Assembly: GCA_041745535.1 (NCBI GenBank)
Contig: JBGTIS010000252.1
Span: 1-15,714 of the forward strand
Source of the DNA: JBGTIS01 sp041745535
GTDB taxonomy: Bacteria > Bacteroidota > Bacteroidia > Cytophagales > Cyclobacteriaceae
Length of the DNA: 15,714 nucleotides
Direction of reading: 5' to 3'
The translations under genes were made by a program, and so were the position numbers. Each line of letters begins with the position of its first letter. Position 1 is the first letter of the stretch. Shown piece after piece: positions 7,316 through 13,132 of this stretch. The notes beneath the pieces are model-generated. The model was given only the letters and a program-made list of their open reading frames with translations, was not told where the DNA came from and did no database searches.

Positions 7316-7858
7316 CTATACTGCCGGAATCGTTTTCTTCTGAAATACAATCTCTACCGTACTATTATCCAGCTTTGAGATCTGATTTTCTTCGTTGAAA
7401 TATTTGTTCATTCCTTTGGCGATAGCAATAAACAGGTCGATGAGGCCGCGCTCCGAATTGTATTTCATTTGCAGGGTGTCATCATCAATCCACTTGTAGG
7501 TAAAGCGCGGAGGCCGGGCATTTTCCATATTCTCCGTTACTTCACTATGAATACGATCCAGGTTCATCAGCAAGTCCTTAGATGAATGGATGCCCTCGAA
7601 ATAGGCGGCATAAACGGTTGGCGTGTACTTACAAGCCCAGTATTCGCCAAAAGCATCCAGCAGTTGTTGGAAACTAATGCCTAAAATCCCGGGCATCTTA
7701 CCCAGTAGTTCCATGGTCGCTGCCTCATCCACATCATCATTCATCATAAAAACGTGGTCTTCGTCTAATCCTATTGAAGCGAGGCATTCTTCCCACTGCT
7801 CCAGACCAAAAGATTCAATAACTAATTTTTCAACACACTTGTGTACAGTACCTTTCAT
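7316..7858 (-). CDS. hnoX: H-NOX (HNOB) haem gas-sensor protein
   Basis: A stand-alone 180-residue haem-NO/oxygen-binding domain (PF07700), the bacterial homologue of the soluble guanylate cyclase haem domain. It starts with the typical MKGTVHKCVEKLV. The proximal haem ligand is H104 (LDRIHSEV), preceded by the usual helical region. The RPPRF segment (115-119) and the invariant Tyr-x-Ser-x-Arg haem-propionate motif (Y133, S135, R137 in YNSERGL) are present. The position where O2-binding H-NOX proteins have a distal Tyr, five after the motif Arg, is Leu142, so NO rather than O2 is the expected ligand. It lies 30 bp after the GAF/coiled-coil gene and 40 bp before the reductase. Partners of H-NOX are usually kinases or cyclases; none is present here. 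Confidence 0.95.
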   Translation of the reverse strand: MKGTVHKCVEKLVIESFGLEQWEECLASIGLDEDHVFMMNDDVDEAATMELLGKMPGILGISFQQLLDAFGEYWACKYTPTVYAAYFEGIHSSKDLLMNLDRIHSEVTENMENARPPRFTYKWIDDDTLQMKYNSERGLIDLFIAIAKGMNKYFNEENQISKLDNSTVEIVFQKKTIPAV

Positions 7859-7888
7859 GTTATTAGAATTTACTTTGAATTAAATAAT

Positions 7889-9223
7889 TTATTTAAAGCT
7901 TAAAATTTCTTCGTCAGTTAGGTTATGCTTTTTCTTGATACCCTCAATTTGGTTCATCAGCCGTTTTATCTGGGCGTTTTTCCCCTCAATTTCCATATCC
8001 AGTTGCTCCATTTTCTCTTTGAACTTCAACGACCGCTTTTGCGCTTTTTCCTGGCTGGCCTTTAACATTTCTTCCTTTTCCAGCAGGGTAAGCCTTGCCT
8101 TTTGTAGCTCTTCTATTTTCTCAAGCTGTTTCTGTTCATTAGCGCGCAGTTCTCTCTGGATTCGGGCGTTAGCCTCTTCGGTTGCCTGAATTTCTTCCAT
8201 ATTCTGGCGCATCTCTTCTTCCTGTGCTATAAGTATCTGCGTCTGCGTCTGCGACTCCTCAAGCAGTTTGAAGGTTTGTTCACTGATTTTGGTAGTAGAA
8301 ATGGCAGCAGCCATGCCTTCGCTCATTTTCTCGATGAATTCAATTTGATAAGCTTCCAATTCCTTAAACGATGCTATTTCCAGGACCCCAAACACATCAT
8401 CGTTTTGCATAATGGGTAAAATCAGCAAACAGTTGGGGGTACTGTCTCCCAAACCTGACCGGATAAGCGTATAGTTTTGTGGAATATCTGTGATATATAG
8501 TGGTTGCTTCTCAAGAAAGGTTTGCCCTAATAAACCTTCTCCCACGCTTATCTTTTTTTCCAGATACTTTCGCCTGTCATAGGCATAACAGGCCATCATT
8601 TCCAGAAAAGGTGCCTGTTCGTCCTGATCATTCAAGATAAAAATAGCCGCCTGGTTGGCGTTGATGTATTTTACCAGGTTTGAAACGACATTATGGCAAA
8701 GCTCTGGCAGACTTTTACTATTGGACCGGATAATCTCTGAAAAAGAAGCTAGTTTTTCGCTCACCCAACTACGTTCCTTTTCCTTTTTAGCCATTTCTTT
8801 TAACTGGTTACGCATGTTCAACAGCGCTTCAGTTAAAGCATCTTTTTCTCCATAGTCAAGGGCATGCTCGGTATGGTCTGACTCAAAATCCCCCTCGCCA
8901 ATAGCCTTAATAAAGTCAATGGCCTTTTCTTTCTCACTCAACAGCTTTTTAATGGTTATGCTCACTTGCTCTAGTTCATCGCTTTGGTTTGTGAAAGCCT
9001 GGCCTAGTATCTTCTGATTTAGATCTGTGAGCTTTTGAATAGAGCCCGCAAACCATACATGGTAAATGTTAATGAACAGCAACACGAAAAATAAGCTAGT
9101 CCCAATGTACCACCATAGGCTATACTTAATATCCAGTTGAAACACAATACCGTTGATACAGATAAATAATAGCAAGCATACCAGGACGGTAAGTGCTTTT
9201 TTTTCAATTGAATATTGTTTCAT
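7889..9223 (-). CDS. Membrane GAF-domain protein with long C-terminal coiled coil, no kinase domain
   Basis: A 444-residue signalling protein. Two membrane helices (about 9-29 and 36-58) are followed by a HAMP-like helical linker (about 59-150, with IGEGDFES at 108-115), a GAF domain (about 170-312, with VGEGLLGQTF and LLILPI) and a coiled coil from about 315 to 432. The coiled coil includes QEEEMRQNMEEIQAT, a segment common in Bacteroidetes sensor proteins. The protein ends about a dozen residues after the coil, so it has no kinase, cyclase or methyl-accepting domain. Any output must come from protein-protein contact. It is the first gene of the minus-strand cluster, 30 bp ahead of the H-NOX gene, so it may be the partner of the gas sensor or may organise the electron-transfer proteins at the membrane. 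There is no obvious Shine-Dalgarno sequence. Confidence 0.88.
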   Translation of the reverse strand: MKQYSIEKKALTVLVCLLLFICINGIVFQLDIKYSLWWYIGTSLFFVLLFINIYHVWFAGSIQKLTDLNQKILGQAFTNQSDELEQVSITIKKLLSEKEKAIDFIKAIGEGDFESDHTEHALDYGEKDALTEALLNMRNQLKEMAKKEKERSWVSEKLASFSEIIRSNSKSLPELCHNVVSNLVKYINANQAAIFILNDQDEQAPFLEMMACYAYDRRKYLEKKISVGEGLLGQTFLEKQPLYITDIPQNYTLIRSGLGDSTPNCLLILPIMQNDDVFGVLEIASFKELEAYQIEFIEKMSEGMAAAISTTKISEQTFKLLEESQTQTQILIAQEEEMRQNMEEIQATEEANARIQRELRANEQKQLEKIEELQKARLTLLEKEEMLKASQEKAQKRSLKFKEKMEQLDMEIEGKNAQIKRLMNQIEGIKKKHNLTDEEILSFK

Positions 9224-9373
9224 TGCCTAAGGTTTATATGCTCTTTGAATTTCGCGACACTTTAATTCTGAGGCACATGGAGTTTAATGATAAAAATGGG
9301 CTGTAACTTTGGATAAATCCTTTTAAATAATTCCGGAGGCTAAGATAGAGAAGGGAGGTATAGAATGCTTTTA

Positions 9374-9502
9374 CTATTTGTTTACAAAAATACCTATGTA
9401 ACAAAAGTATCTGTTTTGTATAGATTTATACGATACTTTAATTACCCAATCATGCGAATTAACCAACAGGCGCAGTGCTTCGCGGCCCAGGGGCTTACCC
9501 AT
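9374..9502 (-). CDS. Possible small ORF or gene remnant upstream of the haem operon
   Basis: This is an ATG-initiated open frame of 42 codons. Its first 16 or so residues (MGKPLGREALRLLVNS) look like a normal amphipathic helix and have GC-rich, coding-like codons, whereas the rest runs into AT-rich DNA that probably contains the operon promoter. In the same frame the reading stays open for another 12 codons upstream of the ATG. I recognise no family. It may be a leader peptide, the truncated end of an old gene, or chance. Confidence 0.2.
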   Translation of the reverse strand: MGKPLGREALRLLVNSHDWVIKVSYKSIQNRYFCYIGIFVNK

Positions 9503-9584
9503 GGTTATCAGGATTCTATCTATGTGATTCAAATGCTATACCTTTCATATGATACGGACTGAGTCGCATATATCAGGGAAGAGG

Positions 9585-9626
9585 CACAGGAATGGCCACC
9601 ATGGAATGGCCACCCATACGCCTGTG
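9585..9626. repeat. 14-bp tandem direct repeat inside an inverted repeat
   Basis: GGAATGGCCACCAT at 9589-9602 is immediately repeated as GGAATGGCCACCCAT at 9603-9617, with one extra C. The pair is bracketed by CACAGG (9585-9590) and CCTGTG (9621-9626). Each repeat also contains the palindrome TGGCCA. The element begins 8 bp past the stop of the minus-strand gene that ends at 9635, so it could act as a transcript end or as a protein-binding site. Confidence 0.5.
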
Positions 9627-9634
9627 AGGTATGT

Positions 9635-10279
9635 TTATTTCACAGAAGAAACCAGTATGCCAAACGATTCCAGTATCTGAGGCTTATCGCGGAAGGCGAA
9701 ACGGGCGGCTTTCCAGAATTCCACTACCCAGGCTTTTAATTCCGCGAAGGCTTTCTGTTTATCCTTGGTGCTGTCCTCTGCCTGTCCTTTTTTGCGGGTG
9801 CGCTCGCGTTTGTTATCCAGCAATGCGTCTACGGAGGCTTTGGCCTGCTCCAGAATAGCCTGACTGATGCCATAAGCATCCATAGCAGTGGCGTTCAATA
9901 CCAGGTGGCTATAAAAGTGCTGTGCCTGCCGGACAAGGGGCCAACTGCCATTCGCGAATTTGTCTATTTTTAGGGCATGCAAAAATTCCCCTTCATCCCG
10001 AAAGGCAATGCGGGCCACTTTTACATGGTTTTTAAATTGGGTGATGGTAACGTCTACCTCCTTGTTAATTTGTTGGGAGATCGCCCATTGTTCGTTATAG
10101 TAAGTGCCTTGGGTATACTGCGTCATCAGGGCATATTGCTGCAAGGCGATGCCATCCTGTATGCGTTTCTGGGGAAAGCCCAATACGGCCATCTTTTTTT
10201 GAAGCTCAGGATCTTTCTGTATGTTGTCGATAGCCAAAGCAGCCGCTTCCAGAATCTCTACATTAGATTTTAATTTCAT
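9635..10279 (-). CDS. Unknown helical protein with an internal duplication
   Basis: A 214-residue soluble protein with no signal peptide or membrane segment, predicted almost wholly alpha-helical. Two related segments are visible: residues 82-105 (around KVARIAFRDEGEFLHALKI) and 184-207 (around FWKAARFAFRDKPQILESFGI). They share the pattern K-x-A-R-x-A-F-R-D followed by a short leucine-rich helix, suggesting two copies of a helical-bundle unit. A Lys/Arg-rich, probably disordered linker (about 156-175) lies before the second copy. I chose the ATG at 10279 over the one at 10321 because the extra 14 residues are low-complexity Lys/Asn and the repeat-bearing core starts later. It stands alone between two intergenic regions. 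I think similar proteins exist in other Bacteroidetes but know no function. Confidence 0.8.
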   Translation of the reverse strand: MKLKSNVEILEAAALAIDNIQKDPELQKKMAVLGFPQKRIQDGIALQQYALMTQYTQGTYYNEQWAISQQINKEVDVTITQFKNHVKVARIAFRDEGEFLHALKIDKFANGSWPLVRQAQHFYSHLVLNATAMDAYGISQAILEQAKASVDALLDNKRERTRKKGQAEDSTKDKQKAFAELKAWVVEFWKAARFAFRDKPQILESFGILVSSVK

Positions 10280-10458
10280 ATGCTTGCAATTTTTGTAATT
10301 ATTTATTTTAAACTTGAACAAAACTAATAGAAAACTTTTTTAATTACTGTACTTGTAACCTTAATTTACTACCCAGGTGTTTTTTTAGTTAAAAATCGAA
10401 ATTATACAAGAAATTATTAGCACAGGTCCTCTGGCGTGAGTGTCCAAACTGCTGTCTG

Positions 10459-10605
10459 CTATGCCAAGGCCTCCGACCTGCTTGAATGAAAGTAACCAAT
10501 TAATCGCTGAGGGCTTATGTTTACCAGTCCAAACCCAGCAGCTATATCAATAAGAACCCTTGAACCGGGCGCCTCACCTTTCGGAAAGAGGTGTAAGCAT
10601 TTCAT
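10459..10605 (-). CDS. Possible small ORF in a GC-rich island
   Basis: This 48-codon frame starts at ATG and ends at TAG. The translation looks protein-like (for example LIDIAAGFGLVNISPQRLIGYF), and the frame remains open and protein-like for 13 more codons past the TAG, ending at a TAA. That would fit a decayed longer gene with a nonsense mutation. I do not recognise the family. The imperfect hairpin CACCTTTCGGAAAGAGGTG (10575-10593) lies in the same DNA, so a structured RNA on either strand is an equal possibility. Confidence 0.22.
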   Translation of the reverse strand: MKCLHLFPKGEAPGSRVLIDIAAGFGLVNISPQRLIGYFHSSRSEALA

Positions 10606-10711
10606 TATTTTGAAGGTTTTTTTAAACCGATGTTTGTTTTTTGCCTGAAAACGCCATTTTTATGTTATAAAAACACGTGAAGTTTCCAGCATTCAGAACC
10701 CTTTTCGTATA

Positions 10712-11008
10712 AAGTCCCGCCGAAGTGGTGTGTATGTGGCACCCAAAGTAGACCAGGTCACCGCGACTTTGTAAGGTTTAGGTAAGTTTTAGCGCCACTT
10801 CCCACTGACTTGACGCGGTTGAGGTAAGATTTTAGACCGAGTCACGCTGACTTAGCCTCGATATGATACCCAATATGGGCAAAGTCACGCTGACCTGGCC
10901 CTAATGTGGTGCCCTTTACGGGCAAAGTCAAGGTGACTTAATAGAAAAAAATAAAAAATTTGTGCCATTCCCTGCTGACTTGCGCCATATATGAAATCCA
11001 CTGGCGCA
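10712..11008. repeat. Degenerate tandem array of seven 42-43 bp units with palindromic cores
   Basis: Seven units start at 10712, 10755, 10797, 10839, 10882, 10925 and 10967, a spacing of 43, 42, 42, 43, 43 and 42 bp. Each begins with a version of AAGTCACGCTGACTT, an inverted repeat of AAGTCA and TGACTT around three bases. Matches to this core are 11, 11, 11, 14, 14, 13 and 10 of 15. The rest of each unit is poorly conserved but tends to end in GRCC, GCGCC or GGGCA just before the next core. Several units hold a second dyad: CCC/GGG at 10870-10879, GCCC/GGGC at 10911-10923, and TGCGCCA/TGGCGCA at 10981-11008. A further, weak copy may start at 11009. The unit length is not a multiple of three and no reading frame spans the array. 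Confidence 0.8.
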
Positions 11009-11360
11009 GGGCCTTCGTGCCTTATCATGTTTCATAAGTTTTCTGGAATAGCTGTTTTATTATATGTTTTCCTGTAGACAGATGCGGTTACCAGTGGTAT
11101 TGGTTGTGTAATAGAAATCATAACGTCATATGTAAGAAGCTGTTTGAGTTATATTTTTCTAGTATATTTTATTCAACATCATGTAGAGTGGAATACACAA
11201 TTGTGCCCATCGGTTTTTTCTTTTCAAAAACCCAACAATAAATAATGGGGCTTCCTACTTTTAAAAATGGTGTTTTATTAATAAATACCTGTTTCCCTGT
11301 GCATGGTATGTTTTTTTATAAATTTACTTTACCACATCTCATTTAAAAGGGAAAGAAGCC

Positions 11361-12008
11361 ATGAAAAAAAACCTGTTTTTGTTTTTAGTTACTTTACTAT
11401 TTTTATTTTTTAACGCGACGGTGTATGGTGCCCACAGTTTTCAGCAAACACCGGGTGCGGATACGCTTTCTGTTCCCGCTGCCAACGATATCCCTACCGA
11501 TTCGGGAAGGGTAATGCAGGGACGTGAACTGTTTAGTGCCCAATGCGCTACCTGCCATGCCATCGGATATAGAATTATGGGCCCGGCGCTGGCCAGTGTA
11601 GATACCCGCAAGCCGCTGGACTGGCTGATCCGGTTTATACAAAACTCGCAGCAGGTGATTAACAGCGGCGATGAGTATGCCAACTTCCTGTACGAGCAAT
11701 ACAACCGGCAGGTGATGCCTCCCATGCAGTTTTTAAGCAAAGATGAAATCATATCTATTCTGGCGTATATCAAATACGAATCTTCGCCACCTGCCGAAAG
11801 GGGCGGCGTAAACAGCAACAGCCAGAACGAAAGCCAGGTACAATCGGGTTATGTGCCCCCCGAAAGTTTGAAAAGCCAGATCACTGAGGACGACGATAAT
11901 AAAAACCTGGGAGTAGGGAGCAAAATTTTGTTTGGAATCCTGATTGTGGTAACACTGGTGGTGATTGCCGGAATTTTATATATGTTGGGGAAAGGGATCA
12001 GGCGATAA
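11361..12008 (+). CDS. Class I c-type cytochrome with C-terminal membrane anchor
   Basis: A 215-residue exported cytochrome. It has an N-terminal signal peptide (about 1-23), a spacer, and a single class I cytochrome c domain (about 50-142) with the haem motif CATCH at 62-66. A Met in the VMPPM segment (M119 or M122) is the likely sixth ligand. A polar Ser/Asn/Gln-rich linker follows, then a C-terminal membrane helix (about 187-209) ending in Lys/Arg, which leaves the haem domain in the periplasm. It would shuttle electrons between membrane complexes. The ATG follows a purine-rich stretch (AGGGAAAGAAG), one of the better ribosome-binding sites in this window. It is transcribed alone, away from the haem operon on the other strand, so any functional link to it is only suggested by shared chemistry. 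Confidence 0.92.
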   Translation: MKKNLFLFLVTLLFLFFNATVYGAHSFQQTPGADTLSVPAANDIPTDSGRVMQGRELFSAQCATCHAIGYRIMGPALASVDTRKPLDWLIRFIQNSQQVINSGDEYANFLYEQYNRQVMPPMQFLSKDEIISILAYIKYESSPPAERGGVNSNSQNESQVQSGYVPPESLKSQITEDDDNKNLGVGSKILFGILIVVTLVVIAGILYMLGKGIRR

Positions 12009-12255
12009 GCATGTGTGTGGAAACCATCGCTTTATTTTTTCTACAACCTGTAGAATATAATACTCAAATCAGTTTTTTATTTTTCTGTTAGCTTCTTGCA
12101 CAGAATTTTTTAGCGGAATATAAAGTAATGATAATGAGAGAATTAAAACCATATTTCAGGCCCTTAATTTCGCGGAGAGGTTACTAGTACGCAATTTGAC
12201 CCATAAGCCCTGGACGGCAATAACTTTTTCATCTCACTACTAAATACAACCGGCT
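12009..12255. other. Intergenic region without a recognised element
   Basis: This 247-bp AT-rich stretch lies between the cytochrome c gene and the small membrane protein gene. It holds a short hairpin, CTACA-ACC-TGTAG (12041-12053), not followed by a T-tract, and nothing else I can support. The promoter of the 12256-12972 pair must lie here. Confidence 0.3.
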
Positions 12256-12519
12256 ATGTTAAAATATAATACGAACAAACTGCGGGATAGTTTTATTTTA
12301 ATGACAGGAGTTTTGGTGATGGCTATTATTTGCTACCTGGGCATTAACGAAATTAAAGCATATAACGCTGATGAAAAGCCGGGCGTTTTTACCGAAGGAA
12401 TTAATGCCATTGAAGATAGCATGAAAGGGAAACTAAACGTAGATGAGTCGTTTATATTCGGAGAAAAGAAATCCGATGTAAATTCTTTTGACAACAAGGC
12501 AGTTATTATTGTAAAGTAA
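12256..12519 (+). CDS. Small single-pass membrane protein of unknown function
   Basis: An 87-residue protein with a basic N-terminus, one hydrophobic helix (about 13-31) and a charged C-terminal part of about 55 residues containing no cysteine. I do not recognise the family. It is followed after 30 bp by the ArsC/Spx-fold gene in the same orientation, and both end before the terminator at 13089-13121, so they probably form one transcript. No clear Shine-Dalgarno is present; the start was chosen as the first ATG of the frame, which puts the membrane helix at the N-terminus as expected for a signal-anchor protein. Confidence 0.65.
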   Translation: MLKYNTNKLRDSFILMTGVLVMAIICYLGINEIKAYNADEKPGVFTEGINAIEDSMKGKLNVDESFIFGEKKSDVNSFDNKAVIIVK

Positions 12520-12549
12520 TCGTGGGTGAAAAATACTTAATAAAAAAAT

Positions 12550-12972
12550 ATGGAAGCAGTAAAAAACGAAATAATCCTGATATACAACGCTACGGATTAT
12601 GAAGACAGAAAAGCGCTTGGTTACGCGGAAAGTTTGAAAGATCATAAACTCAAAACGATCGATGTAACCAAAGACAAAATTACAGAAACGCAGTTAGCCG
12701 AACTGGCTACAAAGCTCAATGCGAGCATACAGGATTTGTTAGACCGCAAATCAGACGAATTCAAGCAAAAATACGAAGGAGAGGATTTCTCCGACGAAGA
12801 AGTATTAAAGCTACTGGCCAACGATTTAACTTTACTGAATACCCCTATTGCCGTAGTAGGAAAAGCCGCGCGTTTTGTAGGTTCGGCCTATGAATTTGTA
12901 AACGACGATATGAGTAACAAAACGGTACCTGATGATGAAATTAAACCTAGAAAAAGAGAGGTTGATCTGTAA
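12550..12972 (+). CDS. ArsC/Spx-fold (thioredoxin-like) protein lacking cysteine
   Basis: A 140-residue protein whose layout follows the ArsC/Spx/MgsR family. It has an N-terminal beta strand and a loop (IYNATDYEDRKALGYAESL) where ArsC proteins place their catalytic Cys, a helical middle with the LLDRKSDEF segment (63-71), then LLANDLTLLNTPIAV (88-102) leading to a C-terminal FVGSAYEFV (109-117). The conserved TPI proline region is present. There is no Cys anywhere in the sequence, so arsenate reduction or thiol-disulphide exchange by the usual mechanism is not possible. A binding or regulatory role, like that of Spx, is an open alternative. It is co-oriented with the small membrane protein 30 bp upstream and is followed by a strong terminator. 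Confidence 0.8.
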   Translation: MEAVKNEIILIYNATDYEDRKALGYAESLKDHKLKTIDVTKDKITETQLAELATKLNASIQDLLDRKSDEFKQKYEGEDFSDEEVLKLLANDLTLLNTPIAVVGKAARFVGSAYEFVNDDMSNKTVPDDEIKPRKREVDL

Positions 12973-13088
12973 TTTAAACACAAATTATCCGCGAACAAGT
13001 AAAGTGTAGCGCGCCCTTCTGTTTTGGATAGCTACCGGGTTGTTTTGCCGGCAAAAATAAGTCAATTCAATTTGTATATATATAGAGC

Positions 13089-13121
13089 ATACCCCGATCA
13101 TATTTTCGGGGTATTTTTTTT
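13089..13121 (+). terminator. Intrinsic terminator
   Basis: A perfect 9-bp stem, ATACCCCGA (13089-13097) pairing with TCGGGGTAT (13106-13114), has an 8-nt loop and is followed by an eight-T run (13114-13121). It closes the 12256-12972 transcript. It also lies only 11 bp before the start codon of the next gene. Confidence 0.88.
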
Positions 13122-13132
13122 AAAAGCCCGAC

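Larger units (their letters stand above)
9224..9634. promoter_or_regulatory. Upstream region of the H-NOX/haem operon
   Basis: This 411-bp stretch must hold the promoter of the six-gene minus-strand operon. Two minus-strand matches to the Bacteroidetes -7 element TAnnTTTG occur at 9409-9402 (TACTTTTG) and 9392-9385 (TATTTTTG). Neither has a TTG at the expected distance upstream, so the assignment is weak; either would give a leader of roughly 150 nt. A short minus-strand ORF (9374-9502) and a tandem repeat with flanking dyad (9585-9626) are listed separately. A 65-codon plus-strand frame in this stretch is judged not to be a gene. Confidence 0.3.
10280..11360. other. 1.08-kb intergenic region with repeat array and no convincing gene
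   Basis: From left to right: an AT-rich segment (10280-10430) that is the 5' region of the minus-strand helical-protein gene; a GC-richer island (about 10430-10605) holding a 48-codon minus-strand ORF and a hairpin; an AT-rich stretch; the tandem 42-43 bp repeat array (10712-11008); and an AT-rich region leading to the cytochrome c gene. A 10-bp perfect palindrome, CACAATTGTG, lies at 11196-11205. No tRNA or recognised structured RNA was seen. Confidence 0.6.

Noticed and set aside
7276..7350. Upstream start of the reductase at 7350
   Set aside because: It would overlap the H-NOX gene by 35 bp and adds 25 residues with no counterpart in this reductase family; the ATG at 7275 places the FAD barrel at the normal distance from the N-terminus.
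9385..9409. Two TAnnTTTG matches as the operon promoter
   Set aside because: No TTG at about 19-21 bp upstream of either match, and such AT-rich motifs are expected by chance; mentioned only as weak candidates.
9365..9562. 65-codon plus-strand open frame
   Set aside because: It is AT-rich and low complexity at its start, lies in a probable promoter region, has no ribosome-binding site, and the opposite strand reads more like protein over the same bases.
10712..11008. Repeat array as a CRISPR
   Set aside because: The direct repeats are only 15 bp, strongly degenerate and palindromic, the spacers are about 27 bp, and no cas genes lie in the window.
11196..11205. Palindrome CACAATTGTG upstream of the cytochrome c gene as an operator
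   Set aside because: It is a single short copy about 155 bp from the start codon with no promoter located next to it; a 10-bp palindrome can occur by chance in AT-rich DNA.
11361..12008. Cytochrome c as part of the H-NOX system
   Set aside because: It is on the opposite strand, separated by another gene and a 1-kb spacer, and class I cytochromes of this form are general respiratory carriers.
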